Shown: positions 11,059 through 20,856 of the stretch, in pieces
Layout: each line of letters begins with the position of its first letter
Numbering within the stretch: position 1 is the first letter of the stretch
Assembly (NCBI GenBank): GCA_037953745.1
Contig: JBAKBP010006574.1
Location: 44,961-108,960 of the forward strand
DNA from: Lithodes maja
Taxonomy: Eukaryota > Arthropoda > Malacostraca > Decapoda > Lithodidae
DNA length: 64,000 nucleotides
Direction of reading: 5' to 3'
Position numbers and translations under genes: made by a program
The notes under the pieces: generated by a model
Databases searched by the model: none
Told to the model about the DNA's origin: nothing
Seen by the model: the letters and a program-made list of their open reading frames with translations, nothing else

Positions 11059-11496
11059 CCCGTCCAGCCCCGGCTAGTTTTGTAATGTTTGTTCACCAGA
11101 ACCCGGCCGGTTTTCAATTTTTTTTTTTATTCCAGAAACAATAGCGTATGGGTTAGGAATGAAGGAAAAACCACGAAAAACTGCTCAAAAAGCTTAAAGA
11201 ATGGTCCTACAGAGCCCCCGAAAACGTATTTTACAAGAGTAAAAAATTGAAGGCAATTACCCCAAAAAACCAGGTTATTGCGCGCTCACGCGCACGCACG
11301 TGGACTTTGAGAGTTTTTAACCATCGGCACGGTTGCGTGGGATACGTACACAGTTTCCATACAAATCTGAGCCCTCTTGACTGGCTACACCTGAGGTTAC
11401 GGTCGGCGCAATTAGGGTGACGCGCCAGGCGCGTCTCTGGGGCTGTGCGTTACATACATCGCCGACGCGTCAGGCGCATCGCTGGGGCTGTACGGG
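11059..11496. mobile_element. piggyBac-like MITE with TTAA duplication
   Basis: A 438-bp non-coding unit flanked by TTAA on both sides (11055-11058 and 11497-11500). Its ends are inverted: CCCGTCCAGCCCCGGC on the left matches the complement of GCTGGGGCTGTACGGG on the right with two mismatches. TTAA target duplication with ends starting CCC is the pattern of piggyBac-type elements and their MITEs. The interior has a doubled GCGCCAGGCGCGTC / GCGTCAGGCGCATC motif near the right end and no transposase. Confidence 0.8.
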
Positions 11497-11734
11497 TTAA
11501 AGACTTTAACCTATTGCCCCCTCATTATGCGAAATTTCCCTTAACTTTGGTAACACTGCAGACAAGCCAGGCGCACAGATATCAAGGAGTATCTAATATG
11601 GAAAAACGACTGAGGTATTTTGGTTGTATGCCCTACAACAGTGCTGCCACCAAATCCCTAGGATGCGCGGCGAAATAACCGTGTGATGTCACTCTTTTGC
11701 CTCTATCCTTCTGTACTCTAAGGGTAGAATGCTT

Positions 11735-12330
11735 CATGGGCGAGTTTCTTTGCTGCTAGACAGTCTTTGATTTCCTTGTTCCACCATTTAGGTTTATTAT
11801 TTCGATTTGAACGTCGGTTTTGGACTGGTATGCAAGATTCTACAGCATTATTATATATGTTTGAGAATATTTCCAAAATGTTCTCTATATCTGTTAGCTG
11901 GTTTATGAAATTCCATTTGGTGGAATTGAGGATGTTTTTTTAAATTATGAAAGTCAGCCTTTCTGAAATTTCGTACTTTCGTTTGGTTTGACGTTATCGA
12001 TGTTAATGTTGAAGGTTATTGAGCGGTGATCGCTTGAACTAAATTCACCTACCACGACTTGGTTTGATAAATCATAAAGAATATTATTGCCACGCGTGGG
12101 GGAGTTGACAAACTGATATAGTGAAGTTTGAATAGAGATCTTGTCATGTATGTGAGGTTATGGGTTCGCTCCATTTAGTAGTGGGCAAATTTAAATCGCC
12201 AAGAATTGCTGCATTTTTTATTATTACTTATCTCTACTATTTAGTTGTACAATTCCGAATCGATAGTTGATGGCTGGGCTGGGGGCCGGTAAATTAGTCC
12301 CAAGGTTACCTTGTCGTGCGAGGTTATATA
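11735..12330 (-). pseudogene. CR1-like LINE endonuclease fragment
   Basis: Read on the minus strand, this region gives LIYRPPAQPSTID, an SPTRGN-type block, SSSDHRSITFNI, and KPKWWNKEIKDCLAAKK, interrupted by stops and frame changes. These match in order the endonuclease-to-linker part of the intact CR1 ORF2 at 36107-39058 (LIYRPPAQSVQTD, TPTRGNNVLD, SNSDHRTITF, KPKWWNKDISNC). It is an older, divergent relative, not a copy of that same subfamily. Confidence 0.8.
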
Positions 12331-13097
12331 GTATTCAGTTTGACAAATTGAAGGATTGCGTATCTACGTTCCATATGTACTACATTTTATAAGGTGTGTT
12401 CATAATTCAATATTCAAGGCCGCAGATGAGTAAACTGGTTTATAAAAATGACCACCTAACACTATTTACCAATACATTGATAACTAAGGACAAAACAGGG
12501 TTTTCGGCGACGTAAACAGGCTTTCTTTTGTTGTGAGAGGCTCGCATAGCTATCTCATGGAGTTTAACTGATCGCGCAAAAACCCTGCCTAACTATATTA
12601 TTTTATAATAATCTTTTAACTACTGGCTGATCAAGAGCGTATTATGGTTAATAGGTCTACCAGAGGGACTACATGAAAACCACATATGCTGATAACTTAA
12701 AGGCATGGAAGAATAATAATGCTATATTAGGCACTCCTTACATAGGGAATGCCAGCTTATAACATATCAATGCCTTATAATTATTATGTAATATACGGTA
12801 TATTATAAATATATATAAGACAGCCTAACAATTACTCGGTTCTGTCTAAATAACAAATGAAAATATGAACTATAGAAGGCGATGGTTACAGTGTGCATTC
12901 GGCGATGAGATGCTTGGTAGAATACTAATTCCACATTTTAATAGAATAACGCTATGCATATTCATGTTATCTAGAATAATTTGTACCCAATGCAATTATT
13001 ATATAATATCTATGTGGGTTTTAGTTTCTTAATTTATATTACTTTAAAAAAAAAACTAACCTAGAGAAACCTATCCCAGTTTATGGTAAACTATCCT
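12331..13097. other. AT-rich spacer
   Basis: No coding or repeat feature recognised. Very AT-rich, with scattered TATA-like stretches. Confidence 0.5.
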
Positions 13098-13158
13098 GTA
13101 ACGTACAGTATATAATTACTATTACAAATTGTAATAGTAATTATATACTCTACGTTAC
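13098..13158. repeat. 61-bp hairpin palindrome
   Basis: Two 30-bp arms beginning and ending GTAACGTA / TACGTTAC, with one mismatch, around a single A at 13128. Could be a tiny foldback element or cruciform-forming sequence. Confidence 0.85.
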
Positions 13159-13595
13159 AAGTCCCAACATACACTTATCAAGTCAAACGAATGTATGTAT
13201 AAAAATGAATGAACTAATAAAACACTGTAGTTATGATACATATTATGAATGAGTTTGCTGGTATTGTCTAAATTAAATGCAGTGAGTGAAGCCTAGAGAG
13301 GCTGCATGTAGTAGACTATAGCCTAATGACAAATAGTGCATTCTGTATGAAAATACTGTGTCGGAAGTCAAATACCTAAATCTGCTGCACATATAATATA
13401 ACTACCGTATATATTACCATAACATGTCTCCACGGTCACACATAAATAATAAAGCATTTATAATTTTAAATAAGACAATATACCCCGACATTTCTGACAA
13501 TGTTTGCCGTCTTTCGTGACATGACCAGTTTAATAATCTTTTCCCGAACGTTCGTATTATATATATTTATTTACGCCTTGTAATATAACGGTAAA
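13159..13595. other. AT-rich spacer
   Basis: No gene or repeat recognised. Confidence 0.5.
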
Positions 13596-13599
13596 TACC

Positions 13600-13990
13600 A
13601 ATCTATCTATCTATCTATTGCCAGACGCCTTACTCCCCTTACGAGGGTGGCCATACACAGAATGCCCCCAAGCGGACCTATTCCCTGTGAGAGGGACAAC
13701 CCGAGCCAGTTTAGTGAAGGACTTACAGGATTGACCACTCAATTCAGGATCCGTCCGACTCCGAGGCCCTCTGTGTATCTTGTTAGCACTATTTTTCTAC
13801 AGTGGTGTTCGGCTAATCCATCCACTAACCTGCCTTACCCTTAGGTAAGCAGTACGGATTTGTATCAGGTTTACTCCCCTAGACAGGTTGCCAACCAAGG
13901 CTGACGAGTCCCATCCACCCGGATTTGTATAAGGTTGTCTCCCCTAGATGAGTTGCCGACCAAGGCTAACGAGTCCCATCCACCCGTAAA
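13600..13990 (-). mobile_element. (TAGA)n-tailed element end plus doubled module
   Basis: On the minus strand this ends in ...GTCTGGCAA(TAGA)n at 13600-13620, a second 3'-end type with a TAGA tail. Beside it, at about 13867-13986, a ~58-bp module containing TCCCCTAGA, AGGTTGCCAACC and GAGTCCCATCCACCCG occurs twice in a row. The same doubled module recurs at 45240-45340 beside another TAGA-tailed end (45132-45199), so module and tail probably belong to the same repeat family. No coding capacity is seen. ORF 13647-13844 has no domain. Confidence 0.55.
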
Positions 13991-14149
13991 TAAATACCAA
14001 TGCTAACTGATATATTTGACTACAGGTTGGTGACTTTTGGCCAATGGTTTTCGCTCACGATCGAAGACAGTTGGTTGCTCTGATTGACGTCGGAGCAACA
14101 CAATTTCGGCAACAGATTGCCCAGATTGCAGTAGGTTGGCCAGATTAGT

Positions 14150-14665
14150 CCCTGTGTGGTAGCCACTTGAGAGTAACGTTTCACTCTTGGGTTGGAGAGT
14201 TGCACAGAGTAGGGGTGGGATTGTGTTGCAAGATGGTTACCACGTAGTAGAGGAGGTGGTATACACTGGGAGAGCTCTGAAGAGCACTGATTATTGTAGT
14301 AGCGATAAAATAGCGAGAGATATACAACATTGCGGCAAAGAGAGAGAGTTTGCAGAGGGGGGCGGGAATTAAAGATACGAACGGACTTCCTTTCTACTTT
14401 GTCTAGGAGTGCAGTGTGAGAGGATTCTCCCCACACATGTGAATAATACTCAATACAAGGACGCACTGTGTCCCTGTACAGAGCAAGAAGATGTGCAGGG
14501 GTAAATAAAAAACTTGAGGCGGTTGAGCACACCCAGCTTCTGGGAGGCTGCCTTAGCAAGACTGGTAATATGGTCCTTCCAAGTGAGAGCACAAATGAGA
14601 GAAAAAGAAACATCAACAATACTGAGAGAAGATGCAGGATTGATTTGATTGATTGGTCTATGACA
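14150..14665 (-). pseudogene. LINE reverse transcriptase C-terminal fragment
   Basis: Minus-strand relative of the 8640-9800 LINE. One frame gives ALTWKDHITSLAKAASQKLG, then a frame change leads to PAHLLALYRDTVRPCIEYYSHVWGESSHTALLDKVE and LSLFYRYYNNQCSSEL. Only the region after the YADD motif is present, so it is 5'-truncated. At least one frameshift near 14500 makes it non-functional. The 14020-14150 flank has no clear match. Confidence 0.8.
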
Positions 14666-14920
14666 CATGCAAACTTAGGTGTATATACTGTACAGTATAT
14701 GGATGATATTTTAGAAACATAAAATTGGTGCCAAACCCTATAATATGACAACTAGGGAAAACCAGACCCAAGTATCAATTATATCCACGTATTAATTAAT
14801 AATATTAATTAGTGTATCAAAGTAAATCCTAAAATCCTAAACAATATAAACATATTATACTGTACAACAAAATAAAAAAAAGTAAAACTTAATAAATCAA
14901 TTGCACACAGTCATACTCTT

Positions 14921-15185
14921 TTAACAAACATTCGTATACCTACTTACAACGCCATCCTTTGAGTCAACATTCCTAATTTCCGGGAGCCCTTCCCCTCCAA
15001 CATAATATCATATTTTTACGTTTTTTACAGGCTTTTAAAGCCTGGAAATTGCTGTAACTTGCCAAAACATTGCAGAACGTCACCCGCAGCGAAAGGGTTA
15101 ACAAACATTCGTATACCTACTTACAACGCCACCCTTTGAGTCAACATTCCTAATTTCCGGGAGCCCTTCCCCTCCAACATAATAT
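14921..15185 (+). repeat. 88-bp direct repeat, period 177
   Basis: Two 88-bp copies starting TTAACAAACATTCGTATACC at 14921-15008 and 15098-15185, with one visible mismatch. They are separated by 89 bp holding a GCTTTTAAAGC inverted repeat. A recent tandem duplication of a 177-bp unit, or a short element with direct terminal copies. Confidence 0.85.
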
Positions 15186-16913
15186 AATAGTGTGGGTAGT
15201 GGTGGCCATGTAGGTGAGGGTCGGATATGGCGTCCAGGGTTAACATACACAGGTCAATTATTATGGTCCATAGATCTATTGTTTTTCTCCTCGTGCATAT
15301 TTTGTTTCTCAGTCTTTGGAATTGTGGTCATGTAACCTTATATGTAGCAGACTAAGATAACTATTGGACTATCGTCCAATAGCTCTCATTGTGTGCATCT
15401 CTAAAGTTATAATTGTTTTGTTTATCTATTCTTAATTCAATATTGTTTTCAATTGCATAATATGTCCATAGTTATTACATTAAGCTCGTGCTTTTCTGTA
15501 TCTACGTTTTACATTTAGTAAATATTCATATTGAAAACCGTAGTAGATGTTTACAACGCTGTTATTGTCAAATAGACCATAACTTATCAACAAATCTTTC
15601 CTCAGTATTGTAATCTCCAACCTACACCAAGACCGCCTGATTATACTGCTTTGTCACACAAAATATCCTGATATATAAATCCTGATGCAGTAGTAAGACA
15701 AGGAGAGAAAACAATAATATGAAATAGTTGGCAGTGTATCTCAATGAATTCTGGCAACATTCCGCCAGATACAATTAACAGATACACCTATTTTCTCTTG
15801 ATGTATTTCCAAAATAAATGTACGACATTTACTGTATACTATTATATATTTTGTTTAATCGTTTTAAGCATCTGTTTGGAAACTATACATTGGCAGGAAA
15901 CTTTAGCTTTATTCAGTTCTTCTGGGTAAAATAATACAAAACAAGTTATATAAGTTTATTATGAACCATTTCAGTGGTATTGGAATCCAATTAATAGCAA
16001 CAAATGGAATAAATTACATTCAGATTACGCAAGCATTTATTGGCAGCATGCATTAGACAAATATAGGCAAAGGACATCAAAGTACATCATTGGGAAATTA
16101 AATTTAACAATTGAAAGAATGGCAACAATAATAGGATACTAGAGTTATACTTGACATGCTGAATTGGAGTGGACTGTCTGGTGGTGTCACTTAGTAAGGT
16201 TAGTTAGTTAACACTCGTATTATATTTGACGTTCTTTATATTTGGTTTGAACCATTTTAATACGCTTTGAAAGTATCCATTGGATACGAATGGATAATTG
16301 AAATAGATGTTCCCTGTGGGCTAGGTATTGTTTCAAATCTCCATAAAAATGTCATGATACAAATATGTTAGTTATTATGATTACTGGATACAAATATATA
16401 TTTGATTTGTCGGTCCAGAAACTGTCTAATTCATTAGTTTACCAAACGGTTTATATAGAACTTTACAAAAAAAAGTATTTATTTAAGTTTCGCTTACCAT
16501 TGTCATGCTGAAGATTATATGTTCATTAGTGAGAAGGCTTGATGAAAATGTTGATAATGAAATTCATATCAAATATTTATACAAATATATTTTGTTAGGC
16601 CAAGCTACGTTTATTGGAAAGTATTGTGTAATAAAATTGTGCTTTAGATGATACTGAAATCATATAATGATTTTGGCATTCCCTTATGCTGTTATTTCCT
16701 TAAGTGCGTATAATTCTTGGCCACCGATTTCAACCAGTATTATCAATAAATATCATATACATATAGATATACATACTGCAGTGATTTGGACCAAACAAGA
16801 CTACGGATCCAGCGAACGATATTTGGAGCCCGCACATTGTGGTTAGTGTTGTGAGTTTTGCATTTCGACCGTGTTACTCTATTCCGATACATCCCAGAAG
16901 TAATCGCTATGTA
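15186..16913. other. AT-rich spacer
   Basis: About 1.7 kb of AT-rich sequence with no supported gene. ORF 15744-15929 is hydrophobic but short and has no domain. Ends at the TIR transposon. Confidence 0.5.
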
Positions 16914-16915
16914 TA

Positions 16916-17166
16916 GTCAGGTTCACTATGTAATTTCGCCAGATTTTTGTGGAGAGTATCAAAACTATACATTTTTGGAAACTTTATTGTATAAGCAATC
17001 AGAAAATCAATGTTTCCATTTGCCCTGATACCTATATGGCCGCCATCTTGGATTTTACAAAATGGCTACCGTAAAAAAGGTTTTTGTCAATATCTCAGCT
17101 TCTAAATAACCTAGAGCTTTGATTTTGACAGCTAAACCACCATTTTCAGGGCCAAGGAATCCAATG
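16916..17166 (+). repeat. left terminal inverted repeat
   Basis: 251 bp. Contains the strongly conserved internal blocks GGCCGCCATCTTGGATTTTA and TATCTCAGCTTCTAAATAAC, which recur inverted in the right TIR. Lies just beyond the 3' end of the element's gene. Confidence 0.9.
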
Positions 17167-17341
17167 GTATCAAAATAAATAAGCTAGATTCAACCACAAA
17201 CTTGTTTGACTGAATTTTCCGTTTTATTGAATGTTTTACAAGTGATCAGACATGAACGTTCCACTAAGTTAGTGTCCATTAAGAATCAACATGCTCCGCA
17301 TGACATAAATGGGTTTAATGTTTTAGGCAACCAAGGAGTCT

Positions 17342-18508
17342 TTACATATCGTCACCATCATCGTCATCATCAGTTTCATACTTGTTCTGTGTGTCCTCAT
17401 CATTCTGACACTCACTGTCGCACTGGCAAAGATCGGTGCAGGATAAGTTCTTTGTTCTGCAAGAACATCTGGCAGAAGAACAGTCTGTATTGCATTGACA
17501 CCTAACCATCTCAATGATGGCCTTTGGAGCTGGAAGGGCATCTGTCATGGTTGGTTTCAGCTGGCCATCGGACTCCTTGTGGTAGCCATTCTGCAGGGGA
17601 TCCAACTGAGGCTCCTGCAGAGCAATGCTGGCCTGTCCCCACACTCTGGCTTGGATATGGACTCTCAGGACATGTTGTCTCAGAGCTCCAAGGGTAGGAG
17701 GTAGCTTGTCACTTTCTGCCATATGCTTGCAGAAGAGATGCCATCGCAGTTCGGAGATGGTCTTCATGTAGATGCCTTTGGGGGAGTAGGCTGCACAGAC
17801 GAAGCTAGCCAGAGTGGCCAACATAGTTTCGATCACTTCTGCCTCTGTTGAAAGCATCTGCAGAGAACTTATTACATCTCTATCTGCCTTCATGTAGACT
17901 TGCAGCCAGGTTGCTTTGCCTATACGAGAGAACCTTCCAGTGTTATCAGCCCCAGTGAACGCATGGAAGGCTGGCAAAGCCTTTGCTCTTTCTGCCCCTA
18001 TGGCTCTCCATATTGGCTCTATCCCCATAACCCCAGAGGCCATGGAAATGGACGTATTCTTCAGCATGAGGTCATAGTTTGCTATGACTAACACTAGGAC
18101 ATCTGTGTCTGGGGAGAAGAAAACCATATGTGCATATGGTGTGTTTCGCTGTGCTGCCAGGACAGCCTGGTAGATCAACAGTGTGTCTGCTTCATGATTG
18201 TTGTCCTGGAAAAGCAAGTCTTCGTTGCTCCTGGTATGCCCTGAAGAAGAGGTGATGACCAGTTTGTGTGATGTACTGTTGTACTCTAGAGTCTTTGCAG
18301 CAAGATAGTTGGTCAGGGCAGCCTTCGTCTTGTCATGTGAAAGGAACCTGCTCATTGGGATGTGTTTTATGTTTGTGTCATCTCTGACCTGATACTGGAC
18401 TGGTGCTCTTCCTTGCCTTCTTTTATCCCTGGTAGCACTCTTCAGAGAATCATCCCTGTATGTGTCAAACACAAGGATGATTTCATCATAATCTCGTGTG
18501 AGGGACAT
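17342..18508 (-). CDS. FEN1/PIN-like and CXC protein, C-terminal half
   Basis: A 388-codon frame, the 3' half of the transposon gene. It has four acidic motifs in FEN1/PIN-nuclease order: VFD at residue 15, EAD at 106-108, SPDTDV at 133-138 and GADNTG at 186-191. I infer a metal-dependent nuclease fold from this spacing (D ... E-x-D ... D-x-D ... G-x-D). A CXC cysteine cluster (CQCNTDC, CSC, CTDLCQC) follows at about 337-368, similar to tesmin/TSO1 DNA-binding CXC motifs, then an acidic tail. Related multi-copy uncharacterised proteins are known to me from many invertebrate genomes. The natural reading continues upstream into the other half; the break is the LINE insert at 18526-18640. Nuclease role is inference. 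Confidence 0.7.
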   Translation of the reverse strand: MSLTRDYDEIILVFDTYRDDSLKSATRDKRRQGRAPVQYQVRDDTNIKHIPMSRFLSHDKTKAALTNYLAAKTLEYNSTSHKLVITSSSGHTRSNEDLLFQDNNHEADTLLIYQAVLAAQRNTPYAHMVFFSPDTDVLVLVIANYDLMLKNTSISMASGVMGIEPIWRAIGAERAKALPAFHAFTGADNTGRFSRIGKATWLQVYMKADRDVISSLQMLSTEAEVIETMLATLASFVCAAYSPKGIYMKTISELRWHLFCKHMAESDKLPPTLGALRQHVLRVHIQARVWGQASIALQEPQLDPLQNGYHKESDGQLKPTMTDALPAPKAIIEMVRCQCNTDCSSARCSCRTKNLSCTDLCQCDSECQNDEDTQNKYETDDDDDGDDM

Positions 18509-20183
18509 CAGCCTGTCGTTGAAGCATTACAAACATTTTATGAATGGAGGATGCCTTTAGGCACATGGACCTTTTTGTGTTATCTGTGTTTTTCCTTCCT
18601 CCTATCATTGTCTTTAAAAAAAAAAAAAAATAATAAAATAAATCACTGAGATCTTTGACTGTCACTATGGTTGCTGGTTTCTTGGCCATCTTCTGCAGAA
18701 GAACCATTCCATCTACCAGGGCTATCTTGCGACTTGGAGCATCTGGTGTGGTGTCCATCCCATCTTCTGGCTGCTGATCTTCCTGTGGAGTTTCTGCTGT
18801 TGCCAACTTGTTGAGGAGGTGGATCAACTTCGATTTGTCCAGGCATGGCAGCATTGTACCATCTGGAGAAAAAAGGGCTCTTGGTGTCAGAGTGAATTCG
18901 TGGTTCCCAATGGCCTCTTTCTGGTTGATGTCTCTGCTGGACCTGGCCAGCACCATCAGTCTGCCATACAATTCCTTGGTCTCCTTTAGATCCACAGTCT
19001 TGTCTCGGAGTTTTACTGTGGTTTTCTTGTTTGCAGACATGAACATCTTGTTGTTCTCCTTCTTTACTGGTGCCCATAGGCTGACATCTCCATTGATTCG
19101 CTCTGACAGGTAGTCTTCATACAGCTTTTGACCAGTCACATCTGCATTCAAGATCGTTGGTACATACTCATCAGGGATGTAGGCATGGGTGATCACATTG
19201 TGCAGCTTGTCACCTTCAGCAGCAAATGGGTTTCCATGTTTCAGTATGGCTGCCTTGATCTTGTCAATAACATTATGCTCCTTCTTGACAGCACTTGGCC
19301 CAAGGTCATGATGCTCTCTGGTTTTGTCAGGTTCCAAGTGAAACTGACTCTTGAACTCTTTTGCAACACAGGAGAGTTCTGGTGTGACCATGAAGAACCT
19401 CTGTCTAGCATTGGCATTGTTCGAGATGCCGACGAGTCCAGAATGAATTTTCATCAGCTTGTTCAGATGCTCGCATGCATGGTCTGCCCCGATGGATACG
19501 AAGGGAATGTCATTCTTCGTGACTGCAATGTTGCCTGATTCCAGCTCTGCCCAGCTTTCAGGGTGATTGGTCCTCAGATCATGCATGTCTGTGATGTATC
19601 TGGGCCAGAGTCGCTTGTATTTGATCCGGTCAAAGGCGAAGAAGAGCTTGCTCAGCTGCTCTCCGGCTTGGAGATGAAGCTCCAAGTCAGCATTCCGGGT
19701 TGCAGCGACAAAGAACAGGATTGCTTCCACTCGATGTAGGTAGTTCATCATTGCCTTGAACATTGCATTCTTGGATCTCTGTTTCTCCCATTCTTGGAAG
19801 ACTGTGATGACATCAGCAGTGGTCAAGGCCTCAAGTACGGTGGTGTTTGCTTGTCTCACAGACTCACGTTGGATTTTGTCTTTGTTAGTTGCATTTGCAT
19901 AGCAACTACGATGATAGACTGCCTGATGTGTATAGAGTGTGTTTTTTGTACAGCTTTGCAGTCGTCTTTGGACCTCAACATAGTTGCCATCATGCAAACT
20001 GGCCCTCTCTTCTACTATGTCCAGCACACGCTGGTAGGAGTCTATCCGGGGATGTTGCACCATCTCTTCCTTGTCATCATCAGACTGGCACAGCATACAC
20101 TGCTTCCAGTTGATAGACTCCTGACCTTGACAAGTAGCCCCTTCAACAGCTTGTGGTTTGTCACTCATGTTCAGAGCCTGCAA
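18486..20183 (-). CDS. FEN1/PIN-CXC transposon protein, N-terminal half
   Basis: A 565-codon frame. The first ~510 residues are native; the last ~50 (from the YYFFFFL stretch) are translated LINE poly(A) and UTR. The N-terminus has a probable zinc site, CMLC at about residues 34-37 with YHRSC at about 90. The middle contains HACEHLNKLMK, followed by a long helical region and an HEFTLTPRALFSPDG block that precedes the nuclease-like half. The likely start is residue 1 or the Met six codons in. Without the insert the two halves would form one protein of about 940 residues. Function unknown, possibly the element's own mobility protein. Confidence 0.65.
   Translation of the reverse strand: MQALNMSDKPQAVEGATCQGQESINWKQCMLCQSDDDKEEMVQHPRIDSYQRVLDIVEERASLHDGNYVEVQRRLQSCTKNTLYTHQAVYHRSCYANATNKDKIQRESVRQANTTVLEALTTADVITVFQEWEKQRSKNAMFKAMMNYLHRVEAILFFVAATRNADLELHLQAGEQLSKLFFAFDRIKYKRLWPRYITDMHDLRTNHPESWAELESGNIAVTKNDIPFVSIGADHACEHLNKLMKIHSGLVGISNNANARQRFFMVTPELSCVAKEFKSQFHLEPDKTREHHDLGPSAVKKEHNVIDKIKAAILKHGNPFAAEGDKLHNVITHAYIPDEYVPTILNADVTGQKLYEDYLSERINGDVSLWAPVKKENNKMFMSANKKTTVKLRDKTVDLKETKELYGRLMVLARSSRDINQKEAIGNHEFTLTPRALFSPDGTMLPCLDKSKLIHLLNKLATAETPQEDQQPEDGMDTTPDAPSRKIALVDGMVLLQKMAKKPATIVTVKDLSDLFYYFFFFLKTMIGGRKNTDNTKRSMCLKASSIHKMFVMLQRQADVPHTRL
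18526..18640 (+). mobile_element. LINE 3' fragment inside transposon gene
   Basis: About 100 bp of 3' UTR nearly identical to 2750-2840, then A15 (18616-18630), inserted on the plus strand into the minus-strand gene. It shifts the frame and adds a stop. Severely 5'-truncated. No clear target-site duplication. Confidence 0.85.
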
Positions 20184-20409
20184 AAAAGAAAATCACCACT
20201 ATAGATACAACCACCACCAACTTACATGTAGGTTACAGTAAACTGTTCAACATACATAATATAGGCCTACTACAATAATCAGACCACTAGATAAACATGT
20301 CCTTGTGGTTGGTGCTTAGTATGGCCTAATGACCAATTTGTCTTATGAAATTAGTAAGTATTTGCAAGAACTACTGTAACAAATGTCTCAACACATCTGC
20401 AACTAGGAG

Positions 20410-20669
20410 CATTGGATTCCTTGGCCCTAAAAATGGTAGTTTAGCTATCAAAATCAAAGCTCTAGGTTATTTAGAAGCTGAGATATTGACGAAAATATTT
20501 TTCACAGCAGCTATTTTGTAAAATCCAAGATGGCGGCCATATAGGATTCTGGGCAAATGGAAACATTGTTTTTCTGATTGCTTATACTATAAGGTTTCCA
20601 AAAATGTATAGTTTCATACTCTCCACAAAATTCCAACGAAAGTTACAATCCAAACATAGTGAACCTGAC
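20410..20669 (-). repeat. right terminal inverted repeat
   Basis: 260 bp, inverted match to 16916-17166 with scattered substitutions and small indels. It lies about 230 bp upstream of the gene start, so it may include the promoter. Confidence 0.9.
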
Positions 20670-20856
20670 TAGTAGTCTCCAAATCATAATACAGAATGAT
20701 GTCCTTACACATACTGTGACGAAGGTTTTGCAAAGTGATTTATTATGGATGACGAATATAAGACGATGACGTAATGTGTGTGGACAATAGATACATGACT
20801 ATTGTCGCCTAAATTGTGACAATACAACTGAAAATGTAATTAAAATATGTTATTAC

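Larger units (their letters stand above)
16916..20669 (-). mobile_element. TIR DNA transposon with FEN1/PIN-CXC gene
   Basis: A 3.75-kb element bounded by long terminal inverted repeats, left 16916-17166 and right 20410-20669, about 85 percent identical by eye. Both ends begin GTCAGGTTCACTATGT. The outside flanks read TA on both sides (16914-16915, 20670-20671), or GTA if the TIR is taken to start TAGTCAGG, so the target duplication is 2 or 3 bp. The interior is one minus-strand gene interrupted only by a LINE 3' fragment. No DDE transposase, hAT, piggyBac or Tc1 motif is visible. Superfamily not recognised. Confidence 0.85.

Noticed and set aside
13860..13990. Hammerhead ribozyme in the CTGACGAG module
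   Set aside because: The CTGANGA box is present, but no GAAA follows with a closable stem.
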